DNA from: Candidatus Cloacimonas sp.
Lineage (GTDB): Bacteria > Cloacimonadota > Cloacimonadia > Cloacimonadales > Cloacimonadaceae
Assembly (NCBI GenBank): GCA_023227825.1
Contig: JALOCJ010000003.1
Coordinates: 186,001 to 250,000, forward strand
Direction: 5' to 3'
DNA length: 64,000 nt
The notes beneath the pieces were generated by a model that saw only the letters and a program-made list of their open reading frames with translations, was not told where the DNA came from and made no database searches. Position 1 is the first letter of the stretch. The number at the start of each line of letters is the position of its first letter. A program made the position numbers and the translations under genes. Of the stretch, positions 62,995 through 64,000 are shown piece by piece.

Positions 62995-64000
62995 TCAGTG
63001 TGCTTCAAACCAATTTTTTCCTATTCCCACATCTGTCTTCAGATGGATTTTTTCTGCATATTTTGGGGGTAGAGCTTGTTCCATACAGGTCTTAACTATT
63101 TTTTGGGCTTCCTCCATTGCTTTTTGATGAATTTCAAAAACCAGTTCATCGTGCACCTGGAGAATCATTTTGATATCTTCGCGCTTATCTATCTGCTTAT
63201 AAATGTCTATCATAGCTACTTTAATCAAATCAGCGGCAGTTCCTTGAATGGGCATATTCACAGCAATTCTTTCGGCTTCGCTTTTTAGTCCCTGATTTTT
63301 ACTGTCTATATTAGGAAGGTATAATCGCCTGCCAAAAAGGGTTTCTGCATAATGTTGTTGACGGGCTTTATTTACACACTGGTTGATGAAATTGCGGATG
63401 GAAGGGAATTGGGCATAGTAATCGTCTATTATTTCTTTTGCATCATTCAGGGAAATACCCAATTCACGGGAAAGTTTGCGCTGTCCCATTCCGTAGAGAA
63501 TACCGAAATTAATGGTTTTAGCAGCTCTTCTTTGTTCGGAAGTAACATTTTCCAGAGCAACATTAAATATTTTAGCAGCCATTCTTTTATGAATATCCAT
63601 ATCTTGTTTAAATGCTTCCAGCAGGACTTCATCATCACTCATCAGAGCTAGTAAACGCAATTCTATTTGCGAATAATCCGCGTCCAGGATCAAGTGCTCC
63701 ACATCTTTAGCGCAAAATGCTTTCCGGATTTCGCGTCCAATTTCTGTCCGCACCGGGATATTTTGCAAATTGGGATTGGAAGAAGAAAGGCGTCCAGTGG
63801 AAGTAACTGTCTGATTAAAAGAGGAATGGATTCTTCCAGTTTCAGGATTTATCATTTTAGGCAGGGCACTTACATAAGTTGATAGTAGTTTTGTCAGCTG
63901 TCTATATTGAATTATGATATCTGCAATTTCATAGTCCGCGGCAAGTTCTTCCAAAACACTGTTATCCGTAGAATAGCCGGTTTTGGTTTTTCTGCCGCAG
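62995..64000 (-). CDS. polA: DNA polymerase I, C-terminal part (runs off right edge)
   Basis: The polymerase domain of family A: motif A LDADYSQIELRLLA, motif B RRAAKTINFGILYG and motif C QVHDELVFE are intact. The frame remains open to base 64000, with GRKTKTGYSTDNSVLEELA upstream of the first in-window start-like codon, so the visible piece is the last about 335 residues. 5'-3' and any 3'-5' exonuclease domains lie outside the window. Confidence 0.97.
   Translation of the reverse strand, partial: CGRKTKTGYSTDNSVLEELAADYEIADIIIQYRQLTKLLSTYVSALPKMINPETGRIHSSFNQTVTSTGRLSSSNPNLQNIPVRTEIGREIRKAFCAKDVEHLILDADYSQIELRLLALMSDDEVLLEAFKQDMDIHKRMAAKIFNVALENVTSEQRRAAKTINFGILYGMGQRKLSRELGISLNDAKEIIDDYYAQFPSIRNFINQCVNKARQQHYAETLFGRRLYLPNIDSKNQGLKSEAERIAVNMPIQGTAADLIKVAMIDIYKQIDKREDIKMILQVHDELVFEIHQKAMEEAQKIVKTCMEQALPPKYAEKIHLKTDVGIGKNWFEAH

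Overview
The window is AT-rich DNA from a Gram-negative, apparently anaerobic bacterium. It carries lipid A genes (lpxD, an lpxC-fabZ fusion, lpxA and an lpxH-like gene), an OmpH/Skp-like chaperone, a secretin-type type IV pilus locus and lipoprotein signals, so there is an outer membrane. It also carries an anaerobe's oxygen-defence set: desulfoferrodoxin, rubrerythrin, rubredoxin and two ferritin-like proteins. The gene content, the Bacteroides-like Bat operon, the lpxC-fabZ fusion and the large Fn3/lamin-tail secreted protein fit a Cloacimonadota-type organism (Candidatus Cloacimonas or a relative). That assignment is inference from gene content, not from a search. Layout: 1-561 holds the end of an unrecognised gene and a 54-residue ORF closed by a terminator. 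917-2458 (minus strand) is a SatD/DUF3307 pair. 2971-10132 is a forward run: ribH, nusB, a glycosyltransferase, a radical SAM protein, a membrane protein with a propeller-like domain, a DUF4159 protein, an LpxH-like phosphoesterase, a cyclophilin lipoprotein and a PNPOx-fold protein. 10133-12399 has no convincing gene and is packed with several families of ordered repeats. 12400-15725 holds a VOC-nitroreductase fusion, a 2-hydroxyacid dehydrogenase, a cNMP-domain histidine kinase and rpmB. 15874-23807 is a MoxR/DUF58/BatA-E operon with overlapping genes. 24111-26150 (minus strand) is a double-parvulin chaperone. 26748-40984 is one long type IV pilus operon (pilA, pilT, two minor prepilins, a giant PilX-like protein, pilMNOP, pilQ, an Ig-domain lipoprotein, pilB, pilC), preceded by a near-consensus sigma-54 promoter and ended by a strong terminator. 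41637-44431 is the two-subunit glycine decarboxylase, followed by ompH, lpxD, lpxC-fabZ and lpxA (44462-48301). 49225-51016 (minus strand) holds rarA and a ferritin-like gene. 51717-52195 holds four tRNAs (initiator Met, elongator Met, Arg-TCT, His). 52227-55023 has a ROK kinase, a small secreted protein and an MlaE-like permease with a degenerate ATPase partner. 55360-59526 is a 1388-residue secreted nuclease. 59636-61994 holds tsaB and the oxygen-defence genes, followed by a lipoprotein (62163-62888) and the 3' part of polA at the right edge. How the parts work together: the pilus operon encodes nearly a whole machine (pilin, both motors, platform, alignment complex, secretin) but no prepilin peptidase. 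The Bat operon is a typical MoxR-chaperone/VWA envelope system. The lpx genes make up most of the early lipid A pathway. The minus-strand cluster near 61 kb forms a superoxide/peroxide reduction chain. The most unusual part of the window is its non-coding DNA. At least six families of short structured repeats occupy almost every long intergenic gap: 43-bp double hairpins in two mirror-image arrays, 190-bp direct repeats, a 111-bp element with inverted ends, 53-bp tandem double hairpins with compensatory changes, 11-bp phased repeats, and a 71-bp palindrome.
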